23,008 bases of DNA from SIG510 sp045540975 (GTDB lineage Bacteria; Bacillota; Clostridia; Oscillospirales; JAAYXM01). The stretch's first letter is position 1; every line of letters begins with the position of its first letter. The DNA is taken from NCBI GenBank assembly GCA_045540975.1, contig JAZQIE010000073.1:1-23008 (forward strand), read 5' to 3'. A model generated the notes under the pieces. It did not search any database. It was not told the origin of the DNA and saw nothing but the letters and a program-made list of their open reading frames with translations. Shown in pieces: positions 1 through 7,155 of this stretch. Made by a program: the position numbers and the translations under genes.

Positions 1-113
1 GCATCTTATGGCGAGGATTTCGTGATTCAGAGCAAGCAAAAAATTCGAGGGAATCCTTGACGGATTTTGAGGATTTTTTGTGATGCTATGGACTCGAAAT
101 CCCGTCATAAGAC
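1..113. repeat. Imperfect inverted-repeat (MITE-like) intergenic element
   Basis: The outer arms are TCTTATGGCGAGGATTTCG at 4-22 and, read on the other strand, TCTTATGACGGGATTTCG at 95-112. They agree except for one substitution and one base insertion. Inside them a second imperfect inverted pair begins with CAAAAAAT near 38 and ends with the complementary A/T-rich stretch near 80, each closing on GGATT/AATCC around 52-64. The element can therefore fold into one long interrupted hairpin. No open reading frame of useful length and no transposase is present, so it would be non-autonomous if mobile. The left boundary may lie outside the window. I infer a small interspersed repeat. Confidence 0.5.
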
Positions 114-154
114 GAATGATCCCTATGCGAAGCCACCCAAACCCCTCTTTTTTT

Positions 155-220
155 AGTGAAATTGCCGAGGGCAGATAAATTGCCGAGGCGCTGTTTCATT
201 GTGCCGCAGGCACTATTTAC
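155..220. repeat. Short-hairpin array with AAAT/ATTT spacers (leader of the SAH hydrolase)
   Basis: Tiny hairpins are separated by AT-rich spacers: TGCC-GAG-GGCA at 163-173, GCC-GA-GGC at 182-189, and GTGCC-GCA-GGCAC at 201-213. The spacers read GTGAAAT and ATAAAT on the left, then TTTCATT and TATTTAC on the right, so the spacer motif turns into its complement midway. It belongs with the arrays at 3353-3510 and 5990-6028. It lies just upstream of the promoter at 221, so it is probably outside the transcript unless another promoter lies upstream. No function is known. Confidence 0.6.
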
Positions 221-249
221 TTGTCAGATACAGAAAAATATGATAAAAT
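221..249 (+). promoter_or_regulatory. Sigma-A-type promoter for the SAH hydrolase gene run
   Basis: The -35 box TTGTCA (221-226) and the -10 box TAAAAT (244-249) are separated by 17 bases. Transcription would begin near 256, leaving a leader of about 25 bases before the ATG at 281. This promoter overlaps an in-frame TTG at 221, which argues against that codon being the translation start. Confidence 0.6.
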
Positions 250-280
250 GTTCTTATCTATCCGAAAGTGGGGAGAACAT

Positions 281-1519
281 ATGAATTTACAGGAAGAAAA
301 ACGACTCATTCAATCGGGCAAGGAGAAGATTGAGTGGGTTTGGAGATTTATGCCCGTCCTTCATGAAGTGGAAAAGATTTTGGTTTCCGAGGGGACATTT
401 CAGGACAAAACCATTGCGATGAGCATTCACATGGAGGCGAAGACCGCAAACCTCGCCCTCATGCTCAAGCGCGCGGGCGCGAAGGTGTATGCAACCGGCT
501 GCAATCCGCTCTCGACACAGGACGATGTCGCGGCGGCGCTTGCGGCAGAAGGGGTCACGGTACACGCGCGTTACGGCTGTTCGCCTGAGGAATATGAGCA
601 GGATTTGCTCGACACCCTGCGCTGTATGCCCGACCTGTTTATTGATGACGGCGGCGATTTGGTCCAGCTTCTCCACGGGGAGGCGCATCCGTTTTCGGTG
701 CGTGTCATCGGCGGCTGTGAGGAGACCACCACGGGTATTTCGCGTCTGGTTGCGAGAAGTGAGCAGGGCAAACTCGAATTTCCGATGCTCGCGGTCAACA
801 ACGCGGCGTGCAAGCATCTCTTTGACAACCACCACGGCACGGGGCAGTCGGTTTGGGACGGCATTATGCGCGGCACGAATGTCATGATTGCGGGCAAATG
901 CGTGGTCGTGGCGGGCTACGGTGACTGCGGCTCGGGTGTTGCAAAGCGTGCGCGCGGTCTGGGTGCGCGCGTGATTGTGTGCGAGGTGGATGCGGTCAAG
1001 GCGATTTCCGCGGTAAGTGACGGCTTTACCGTGATGCCGATGCTTCAGGCTGCGGAATTGGGCGATATTTTCGTGACCGTGACGGGCTGCAAGGATGTTT
1101 TGACACGCGAACACTTTGCGCGGATGAAGAGCGGCGCGATGCTCTCGAATGCGGGGCATTTCAATGTGGAAATCAATCTGGATGATTTGGCGGAGGGTGT
1201 CTGTGAGATTTGCGAGACCCGTCGCAACATCCATACCTATACCTACGAGGACGGACGTGTCCTGCATCTCCTCGGTGTGGGGAGACTGGTCAATCTGGTG
1301 CTGGGTGACGGGCATCCCGCCGAGATCATGGACCTGTCCTTTGCGGTGCAGGCGCTCGCGCTCAAGCACCTTGCGGAGACCGGCCGTGACCTTGAGCCGG
1401 ATTTATACCGTGTGCCCGACGATGTGGACGAGACCATCTCACTCATCAAGCTCAAAAGCTTGGGAATGCAGATTGACACGCTCACACGCGAGCAGCAGAA
1501 GTACTTAAAGAGTTTCTAA
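281..1519 (+). CDS. ahcY: S-adenosylhomocysteine hydrolase (adenosylhomocysteinase), archaeal/Thermotoga type
   Basis: Predicted 412-residue NAD-dependent cytoplasmic enzyme that reversibly splits S-adenosylhomocysteine into adenosine and homocysteine, relieving product inhibition of methyltransferases. Substrate-side motifs are HMEAKTANL (50-58), DDGGDLV (122-128), E148 in the EETTTG stretch, and K178 with D182-N183 in KHLFDN. The Rossmann glycine motif GYGDCGSG is at 212-219, followed by CEVDAVKA (234-241) and NAGHF (290-294). The usual active-site Cys after FDN is Thr here (HHGTG), as I recall for the Thermotoga/archaeal branch, which also lacks the long C-terminal extension. The start at 281 has a GGGGAG ribosome site at 270-275; the in-frame TTG at 221 lies in the promoter. 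It heads a same-strand gene run. Some members of this branch prefer S-inosylhomocysteine, and sequence alone does not settle that. Confidence 0.93.
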   Translation: MNLQEEKRLIQSGKEKIEWVWRFMPVLHEVEKILVSEGTFQDKTIAMSIHMEAKTANLALMLKRAGAKVYATGCNPLSTQDDVAAALAAEGVTVHARYGCSPEEYEQDLLDTLRCMPDLFIDDGGDLVQLLHGEAHPFSVRVIGGCEETTTGISRLVARSEQGKLEFPMLAVNNAACKHLFDNHHGTGQSVWDGIMRGTNVMIAGKCVVVAGYGDCGSGVAKRARGLGARVIVCEVDAVKAISAVSDGFTVMPMLQAAELGDIFVTVTGCKDVLTREHFARMKSGAMLSNAGHFNVEINLDDLAEGVCEICETRRNIHTYTYEDGRVLHLLGVGRLVNLVLGDGHPAEIMDLSFAVQALALKHLAETGRDLEPDLYRVPDDVDETISLIKLKSLGMQIDTLTREQQKYLKSF

Positions 1520-1532
1520 GGGGGAGTGTTTT

Positions 1533-2228
1533 ATGATTCGTTCGCAAAGACTCAAGTGGGACTCGGATTTCTTCGGGGTGGAGTGCGGCAGAATTGACTT
1601 AAACGGCACGGTGAGTGAGCCGGATTTCGAGCTGCATCTTGCCACCCTCAAGACCATGGATATGATTACTCTGGTCAACCACGATATGGACGACCAAAAC
1701 GGAGAACTCATCTCCAAGATGACACAGGGGAAGCTGGTGGATGTGAATGTCCAGTTCGTGAAGAAGCTTCCCGGTGCGCATCAGAAGGGTGTCTCCGCGG
1801 TGGAGAAGTACCAAGGCAGCGACAAACTCACCGCGCTCGCGGAGAGCGCATTCACCGTGTCGCGCTTTACCCAAGACCCCAAGCTTCGCGCACGGGGTGG
1901 GGCGTACGTCTACCGTGAATGGGTGAAGAATGCATACAACAAGCTTGGGAAATACTTTGTGGTGCTGGGTGATTCGGATGCGTTCTCGCTGTTCCATATC
2001 GACGGCAATGCACTGGTGCTGGAACTCATTGCGGTGTCCCCCGAGCATCAAAAAAGCGGACTTGGGACACTCATGTGGCAGGTGCTGGAGCGCGAGGCAC
2101 GGCATTTGGGCGCGCGTGAGATTCATGTGGGCACCCAACTGCAGAATTTCTCCGCGATGAAGTTCTACCATAAGATGGGATGCCAGATGGTCTCCACCGC
2201 GCAGGTGTACCACTGGTGGCAACGGTAG
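1533..2228 (+). CDS. GNAT-family N-acetyltransferase, WecD/RffC-like
   Basis: A 231-residue predicted acetyl-CoA-dependent acetyltransferase. The N-terminus (LKWDSDFFGVECGRI, 7-21) and the RFTQDP segment (111-116) resemble dTDP-fucosamine acetyltransferases of the WecD group. The acetyl-CoA-binding motif A follows LELIAVSP and contains QKSGLG at 173-178. Near the end VGTQLQNFSAMKFYHKMG (199-216) matches the conserved GTQ-N-A-FY core of that group. The gene starts 13 bases after the SAH hydrolase stop with a GGGGAG site at 1521-1526, so the two are surely cotranscribed. The acceptor is unknown. An amino sugar is possible by family, but no sugar-nucleotide aminotransferase is nearby, so I do not assign a symbol. 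Confidence 0.85.
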   Translation: MIRSQRLKWDSDFFGVECGRIDLNGTVSEPDFELHLATLKTMDMITLVNHDMDDQNGELISKMTQGKLVDVNVQFVKKLPGAHQKGVSAVEKYQGSDKLTALAESAFTVSRFTQDPKLRARGGAYVYREWVKNAYNKLGKYFVVLGDSDAFSLFHIDGNALVLELIAVSPEHQKSGLGTLMWQVLEREARHLGAREIHVGTQLQNFSAMKFYHKMGCQMVSTAQVYHWWQR

Positions 2229-2241
2229 TTGCCACCAACTA

Positions 2242-2419
2242 AGTTTGCCCTTGCGGGCAAGTGAAGTTACCCGCGGTAGTGAAGTTTGCTTCGCAAGTGA
2301 AGTTGCCTGCGGGCAGTAGGGGGAAACTTAACTTCACTCGTGTGAAAACACGAACTTCACTGCATAGCAACTTCACTTTTACGATAGTAAAAACTTCACA
2401 GCAAAATGCCCTGAGGGGC
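2242..2419. repeat. Array of eight mini-hairpins with GTGAAGTT / AACTTCAC spacers
   Basis: The gap between the acetyltransferase and the stalk-domain gene is almost entirely structured. GTGAAGTT occurs at 2261, 2279 and 2297 (exact 18-base period). Its reverse complement AACTTCAC occurs at 2330, 2353, 2369 and 2392. Between the spacers sit unrelated hairpins: TTGCCC-TTGC-GGGCAA (2245-2260), TTGC-TTC-GCAA (2286-2296), TGCC/GGCA (2304-2315), TCGTGT-GAAA-ACACGA (2338-2353), TGC-ATA-GCA (2361-2369), TTTTAC-GATA-GTAAAA (2377-2392) and GCCC-TGAG-GGGC (2408-2419). CCGCGG at 2271-2276 supplies the remaining palindrome. Spacers are constant while stems vary but stay paired. No T-tract follows, so these are not ordinary terminators. 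Confidence 0.85.
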
Positions 2420-2437
2420 GAGAAAGGGGAAACAATC

Positions 2438-3352
2438 ATGAAAAAGAGAATTTTGGCGCTGGTTTTGGCGTTGGTTTGTGTGGTTTCGCTTGCAGCTGCG
2501 GCGGGCCGCGAGGTGAAGCTTGACGGGTACGGACATTCCACCGAGGAGGGGAGTCGGTATCAGCCGTATCAGCTTATGATTTCGAATGTAATCGGCACGG
2601 GGAAGCGTGTTCGGTACAACAAAGGGTACTACGAGGCACTGGAGGTTTACACCTGCCAGTCTCCCGCGGTGGTGACCTGCCTTGACGGGGATATTTTCCT
2701 CTTGGAGGCGGCAAAACTGACCGACCCGGGCGACGGTGTGTACGTGGACACGGGCGCAATCCTCCCCGACGGAATGCCCGAAGACTACTACGATTTGATT
2801 TGGGAAGGCGGGGTGGACCTTGAAAATGCCACCTTCACCTTCAAAGAGCCCGGGATGTACTATGTGAGTGCGCGCTACGGCGCAATCGCGGGCGCGTGCG
2901 AGGCGGTCATCCATGTGGAGGAAGCACCTGCGCTTGCAACCTCCTCCAAGGTACTGGTGGACGGCAAGGAAATTAAGTTTGAGGCGTACAACATCTGCGG
3001 AAACAACTACTTCAAGCTCCGCGATGTGGCGGCGGCGATTTCCGAAACAAGCAAGGGCTTTGATGTGACCTGGGACGCGGAAAACAGCGTGATTGACCTG
3101 CTTACGGGGAAACCGTACACCGCGGTGGGCGGCGAACTCAAAGCGGGCGACGGCAAAAACAAGGCGGCGCGGATGTGCAACGCGACCGTGTGCAAAGACG
3201 GCGAGTATATCTACCCGAAGGCGTTCTGGATTGCGGGCAACAACTACTTCAAACTCCGCGATTTGGGTGAGCTCTTTGACTTTGACGTGTCTTGGGACGG
3301 TGCGAACAACTGCATCACGATTGAGACCGACAAGAGTTATACCGAAGATTAG
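2438..3352 (+). CDS. Secreted protein with C-terminal stalk (copper amine oxidase N-terminal-like) domain
   Basis: Predicted 304-residue exported protein. The N-terminus has a Lys/Arg start and a hydrophobic core (about residues 4-21), a clear signal peptide. Residues about 25-155 are an unrecognised beta-rich region. The C-terminal part contains two copies of the segment NNYFKLRD (NYFKLRD at 190-196 and 269-275), each followed by an aromatic V-x-WD segment and a short strand. That is the pattern of the stalk domain related to the copper amine oxidase N-terminal domain, common on clostridial surface proteins and thought to help carbohydrate or wall attachment. The ATG at 2438 has an AAAGGGGA ribosome site at 2423-2430. 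The in-frame GTG at 2261 is rejected because it lies in the hairpin array. A cell-surface role is inferred; no catalytic motif is visible. Confidence 0.78.
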   Translation: MKKRILALVLALVCVVSLAAAAGREVKLDGYGHSTEEGSRYQPYQLMISNVIGTGKRVRYNKGYYEALEVYTCQSPAVVTCLDGDIFLLEAAKLTDPGDGVYVDTGAILPDGMPEDYYDLIWEGGVDLENATFTFKEPGMYYVSARYGAIAGACEAVIHVEEAPALATSSKVLVDGKEIKFEAYNICGNNYFKLRDVAAAISETSKGFDVTWDAENSVIDLLTGKPYTAVGGELKAGDGKNKAARMCNATVCKDGEYIYPKAFWIAGNNYFKLRDLGELFDFDVSWDGANNCITIETDKSYTED

Positions 3353-3510
3353 GCGGCAGAGCCGCAGTGATATTACCTGAAGGTAATGAAATTCGCTTTG
3401 CGAATGAAATTTGCCTTCGGCAAGCGAAATGCGGCTTCGCCGCGATTTAGCTACGAAGTAATTTAGCTGTGGCATAGCCACGATTTCGCTGCACCGCAGG
3501 TGCAATTTCG
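3353..3510. repeat. Array of mini-hairpins with GAAAT / ATTTC spacers
   Basis: The array begins directly after the TAG of the stalk-domain gene. The hairpins are GCGGC-AGA-GCCGC (3353-3365), ATTACC-TGAA-GGTAAT (3372-3387), ATTCGC-TTT-GCGAAT (3391-3405), TTGCC-TTC-GGCAA (3411-3423), GCGGC-TTC-GCCGC (3431-3443), GTGGC-ATA-GCCAC (3469-3481) and TGCACC-GCA-GGTGCA (3490-3504), plus a weak TAC/GTA (3452-3460). Spacers read GAAAT at 3388, 3406 and 3426, then ATTT(A/C) at 3445, 3461, 3483 and 3505, so the spacer inverts halfway. It ends a few bases before the next ribosome binding site. Confidence 0.85.
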
Positions 3511-3529
3511 TTCATTTGGAGGGGACACA

Positions 3530-5989
3530 ATGAAAAAGCCGGTTTGTATTTTACTCTGTGCGGGGCGTGGCTCCCGCATGGGGGAGACCGAGACCCACAA
3601 GGTATGCCAAAAAATTGCGGGAGTGCCGTCGGTCATCCGTCTGATGGATCGGATGCGGAATGCGGGGGTTTCCCGTTTTATCGTGGTGGTCGGACACCGC
3701 GCGGAAGACGTGATGCGATGTCTTGCAAACGAGCCGGGTGTGACATTTGCGTATCAGCCCGAGCAGTTGGGCACGGGAAACGCCGCGCTTTACGGTCTGC
3801 GCGCGATGGCGGCATCGGGCGAGGAAGGCCCTGCGCTCATTGCGATGGGGGACAAGATGATTGCATCACACGTTGTGGAAGAACTCATTCGTGTGTATGA
3901 AGACGAACAGGTACCGTGTGTGTTTGCGACCCAGCCCGAGGCGTTTAACCGCTCGGGCGGACGGATTGTGATAAAAGACGGAAAAGTCCACGGGATTGTG
4001 GAGCATATGGATGTGCTCTCGTGCCGTGTGGCGCGCGGCGAGGATGCGGAGGCAATCATCTCCGAGCAAGCCCTTTCCGAAAAGAAGGCAAATCAGCTGC
4101 GCGCGAGTCGTGGGACTCCCACCTACCGCTTGGGGACAAACGCGTTTACTCCGGAGGAGATTGTGGCATCGCGCGAGATTAACACCGCGACGTATCTTGC
4201 GGACAGCCGTCTCCTCATGCAGGCGCTCAGCGATGTGGGGGACAACAATGTTCAGGGCGAGGTGTACCTGACCGATGCGGTGAACATCCTCGCGCAGACG
4301 GTGGGTGCGAAGACTGTGCATATCAAAGACCGTGAGTCCCTGCTCACCTTCTCCACCCCTGAGGATTTGAAGGCGCTTGAGCAGTATTTCATCCCGAAGG
4401 CGAAGACCTTCCGCCGCGCGAGTGAGTGGCTCGCCTCGATTGACTCGATGGACGAGACCTTTGGGCGGATTTACGGCGAGGAGAATGTTGCTGAGCGCAA
4501 GGCGGCGTACAAGGCGGTGCTTGCAGGCTACCTTGCGGAGTACGGAGACGGCGAGATTGTCATTTCCCGTGCGCCCGGCCGTGTGAATCTGATGGGCCGC
4601 CATATCGAGCATCGCGGCGGCAGTATCAACGTGATTTCCATTAACCGCGAGATGCTCCTTGTTGCGGGGAAACGAGACGATGACATTGTAAAAATTGCGA
4701 ATTTGAAGGAATCCTTCCCGAAACGCGAGTTTTCCATCTCGGAATGTATGAAAAAATACGAGACCGCAAATTGGGTGGATTTCATCGAGTCCGACGAAAT
4801 CACCCGTATGGTGACCGACAACAAGGGGGATTGGTCGAACTATATCAAGGCGGGCGTGCTCCGTCTCCAACTCAAAGAGAAGCACACACCCCTTTCGGGC
4901 ATGAATTTGATGTTCTCGGGCAATATCCCGATGGCGGCAGGGCTGAGCTCCTCCTCCGCGCTTGTGGTGTCCACCATGGAGGCGGCGGTCGCGATTTCCG
5001 AAACCGAACTTCAGGCGCAGGAGTTTATCCACTTATGCGGCGAAGGGGAATGGTTTGTGGGGTCGCGCGGCGGTGCGGGTGACCATGCCGCGATGAAGAG
5101 CGGCAAGCGTGGGAAGATTACCCACATTTCCTTCTGCCCGTTTGAGATTTGCGAGAGTATCCCGTTTCCCGATGTGTATGACATGGTGGTCATCAACTCA
5201 TACGTGGATGCGAAAAAGAGCGCGGGCGCAAAAGACCAGTTCAACCAGCGCGTGGCGAGTTATGAATTCGGGTTTATGCTGCTCTATGAGGCATTTCCGC
5301 AGTACCAAAGCAAGATGAAGTTTCTTAAAAACATCAATCCCAAGACCTTGCAGGTGCCAAGTAGCGTGATTTACGAAATGCTCCTCACCCTTCCCGAGCG
5401 CATGACCGCGGAGGAGATTTACGCATCCCTTCCCGAGCGGTATCACGAAAAGATTGACCGCATAAGAAAAACCCATGCCGCACCTGAGTACTACGAAATC
5501 CGCTCGGTCATCCTCTACGGCATTGCCGAGTGCGAGCGCGCGGAAAAGTGCATGGATTTGCTCAAAAATCGGGAGTATGAGATGCTTGGGCGACTCATGG
5601 ACATCAGCCATGACGGGGACCGTGTCACCAAACACGGCGCGCCGTTTGACACGTCCGCGAGTGATTTGTATTTATACAAGCAAATTGCGGCGCTGGGAAG
5701 CGAGGACCCCGAAAAGGTGCTGAATGCACAACTCTGGATGCAGCCGGGCGGATACGCTTGCTCCACCCCCGTCATTGACGATTTGGTGGATGCTCTGCAT
5801 GAGCAGGAGGGTGTGCTGGGTGTTCAGCTCTCGGGCGCAGGTCTTGGCGGATGTATCATGGCGCTGGTGGAAAAGGCGCACACCAAAGACGTGCTTTCCT
5901 TCTTGAAGGCACAGTATTACGACAAAAATTCCCTCCCCATGGGTGCGGAGGTCTTCTCGCCCGTGGAGGGCAGCGGCATCGTTGAATAA
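3530..5989 (+). CDS. Bifunctional GlmU-type nucleotidyltransferase / galactokinase-type GHMP sugar kinase
   Basis: Predicted 819-residue cytoplasmic fusion that could phosphorylate a sugar at C1 and then activate it to an NDP-sugar. The N-terminal domain (about 1-255) has LCAGRGSRMG (9-18) with K24, the nucleotide-binding QPEQLGTGNA segment, a metal-site candidate D108 in AMGDK, and NNVQGEVYLTD (239-249), all GlmU-uridyltransferase-like. The kinase half (about 340-819) has the galactokinase signature PGRVNLMG (349-356), the ATP loop GNIPMAAGLSSSSA (464-477), a catalytic-base candidate D518 in GGAGD, and a late SGAGLGGC motif. In classical GalK the signature continues EHTD; here it is RHIE (357-360), so the sugar is probably not galactose. 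The ATG at 3530 has GGAGGGG at 3518-3524; the GTG at 3500 lies in the repeat array. The layout recalls Bacteroides FKP in reverse biochemical order within one chain. Confidence 0.85.
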   Translation: MKKPVCILLCAGRGSRMGETETHKVCQKIAGVPSVIRLMDRMRNAGVSRFIVVVGHRAEDVMRCLANEPGVTFAYQPEQLGTGNAALYGLRAMAASGEEGPALIAMGDKMIASHVVEELIRVYEDEQVPCVFATQPEAFNRSGGRIVIKDGKVHGIVEHMDVLSCRVARGEDAEAIISEQALSEKKANQLRASRGTPTYRLGTNAFTPEEIVASREINTATYLADSRLLMQALSDVGDNNVQGEVYLTDAVNILAQTVGAKTVHIKDRESLLTFSTPEDLKALEQYFIPKAKTFRRASEWLASIDSMDETFGRIYGEENVAERKAAYKAVLAGYLAEYGDGEIVISRAPGRVNLMGRHIEHRGGSINVISINREMLLVAGKRDDDIVKIANLKESFPKREFSISECMKKYETANWVDFIESDEITRMVTDNKGDWSNYIKAGVLRLQLKEKHTPLSGMNLMFSGNIPMAAGLSSSSALVVSTMEAAVAISETELQAQEFIHLCGEGEWFVGSRGGAGDHAAMKSGKRGKITHISFCPFEICESIPFPDVYDMVVINSYVDAKKSAGAKDQFNQRVASYEFGFMLLYEAFPQYQSKMKFLKNINPKTLQVPSSVIYEMLLTLPERMTAEEIYASLPERYHEKIDRIRKTHAAPEYYEIRSVILYGIAECERAEKCMDLLKNREYEMLGRLMDISHDGDRVTKHGAPFDTSASDLYLYKQIAALGSEDPEKVLNAQLWMQPGGYACSTPVIDDLVDALHEQEGVLGVQLSGAGLGGCIMALVEKAHTKDVLSFLKAQYYDKNSLPMGAEVFSPVEGSGIVE

Positions 5990-6028
5990 CGATTCCGCAG
6001 CTAAATCGCGGCGGTGCCGCATTTCATT
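5990..6028. repeat. Short member of the AAAT/ATTTC hairpin repeat family
   Basis: The gap holds a single strong hairpin, GCGGC-GGT-GCCGC (6008-6020), flanked by CTAAAT on the left and ATTTCATT on the right. The right spacer resembles TTTCATT in the array at 155-220, and the stem echoes those at 3353 and 3431. A GAGGA ribosome site follows at 6031-6035. I read this as a reduced, one-hairpin copy of the same repeat. Confidence 0.6.
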
Positions 6029-6042
6029 GTGAGGAACTTACC

Positions 6043-7155
6043 ATGACGAAAAAGTTATACGACGAAGATGCATATATGACCGAATTTGACGCGGATGTGG
6101 TGTCGGTTGAGGAGAAAAACGGCAAATTCGAGGTGGTGCTGGATGCCACCGCGTTTTTCCCCGAGGGCGGCGGTCAGGCGGCGGATTCGGGCTATCTTTC
6201 CGACATCCCTGTTCTTGACGTGCAGGAGAAGGGCGGCGTTGTCTGCCACATCATGCCCGAGGCACCGCGGGAGACACGTGTTCACGGTGTGATTGATTGG
6301 GATGTGCGCTACCGCAGGATGCAGAATCACACGGGTGAGCATTTGGTGAGCGGGATTGTGCATCAACTGTTCGATTACAACAATGTCGGCTTCCACATGG
6401 GAGAGGACTTTATGACTGTGGATTTCGACGGTCCGCTCACCGCCGAGCAAATCGCAGAGGTGGAGTGTGAGGCGAATGCCGCGGTTTATGCGAATGCGGA
6501 TGTGCTGGTCGAGTATGTGGACAATCCCGACTTCGAGTACCGCAGTAAGCTGGCGCTTTCCAAAAACGTCCGTATCGTGATGATACGGGGGTATGACGTG
6601 TGCGCGTGCTGTGCGCCGCATGTGAAAAAAACGGGTGAGGTTGGCATCCTCAAAATTTTAGACGCGGCACCGCACAAGGGGGGGACCCGTATCACCATGC
6701 TGTGCGGACGGGACGCGTATGAGGATTACTGCGCCCTGCACGAGAATACACGCGCGCTGATGAAAACTTTGAGCGCACCGCGAGACGGTGTGGTCGGCGG
6801 TGTGGAAAAGCTGATGGAGGATTTGGCACTCGCAAAAGCCGAGATTTCCGCGCTGAAATCCCGACTTGCCAAGGCGAATTTCAAGAGCGAAACGATTGGC
6901 ACGTGGACGGTCGGCTTCCTCGGTGAGGCGGGCTTTGACGCGCTCCGCGAAATCATCAACGGCATGGAGGAGAATACCGCACTCTTCTCCGAGAGCGGTG
7001 AGTACATGATTCGCGGCGAGGGTGCAGGTGAACTGACAAAGAAGATAAACGCGGCATTTTCCGGTAAAGGCGGCGGAAAACCGAACTTTACGCAGGGGAA
7101 ATGTACCGCAAAGGAAGAAACTGTTCGCGCATTTTTTGAGGAGATGAAGGCATGA
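6043..7155 (+). CDS. Alanyl-tRNA editing protein, AlaX type with C-terminal C-Ala/DHHA1-like domain
   Basis: A 370-residue predicted trans-editing hydrolase that removes wrongly attached amino acids (typically Ser or Gly) from tRNA-Ala in the cytoplasm. The zinc site of the AlaRS/ThrRS second additional domain is visible as HTGEH (H96, H100) and C189-CAP-H193. The GGGQ segment in the N-terminal beta domain (about residues 45-50) is also typical. Residues about 245-285 form a helical linker. The C-terminus has GGGKP followed by a short AQG-like FTQG segment, as in the C-Ala (DHHA1) domain of alanyl-tRNA synthetase. Its length fits the long AlaX class. No synthetase catalytic core is present, so it is not a truncated AlaRS. 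Its stop codon overlaps the next start (ATGA at 7152-7155), indicating translational coupling. Confidence 0.88.
   Translation: MTKKLYDEDAYMTEFDADVVSVEEKNGKFEVVLDATAFFPEGGGQAADSGYLSDIPVLDVQEKGGVVCHIMPEAPRETRVHGVIDWDVRYRRMQNHTGEHLVSGIVHQLFDYNNVGFHMGEDFMTVDFDGPLTAEQIAEVECEANAAVYANADVLVEYVDNPDFEYRSKLALSKNVRIVMIRGYDVCACCAPHVKKTGEVGILKILDAAPHKGGTRITMLCGRDAYEDYCALHENTRALMKTLSAPRDGVVGGVEKLMEDLALAKAEISALKSRLAKANFKSETIGTWTVGFLGEAGFDALREIINGMEENTALFSESGEYMIRGEGAGELTKKINAAFSGKGGGKPNFTQGKCTAKEETVRAFFEEMKA

Noticed and set aside
113..220. Possible SAM/SAH riboswitch before the SAH hydrolase
   Set aside because: No conserved riboswitch core was recognised. The structure is explained by the mini-hairpin repeats and lies upstream of the predicted transcription start.
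221..280. Upstream TTG start extending the SAH hydrolase by 20 residues
   Set aside because: The TTG is itself the -35 box of a well-spaced promoter, while ATG 281 has a good ribosome site and the extension does not resemble the family.
2242..2419. CRISPR-like array
   Set aside because: The repeats are only 8 bases, invert midway, and the intervening segments are palindromes rather than unique spacers. No cas gene is present.
2261..2437. In-frame GTG start extending the stalk-domain protein
   Set aside because: The extension translates the hairpin array and would bury the signal peptide; ATG 2438 has its own ribosome site.
6043..7155. Truncated alanyl-tRNA synthetase
   Set aside because: The protein starts at the editing domain with a proper ribosome site and has normal AlaX length, so it is a standalone editing factor.
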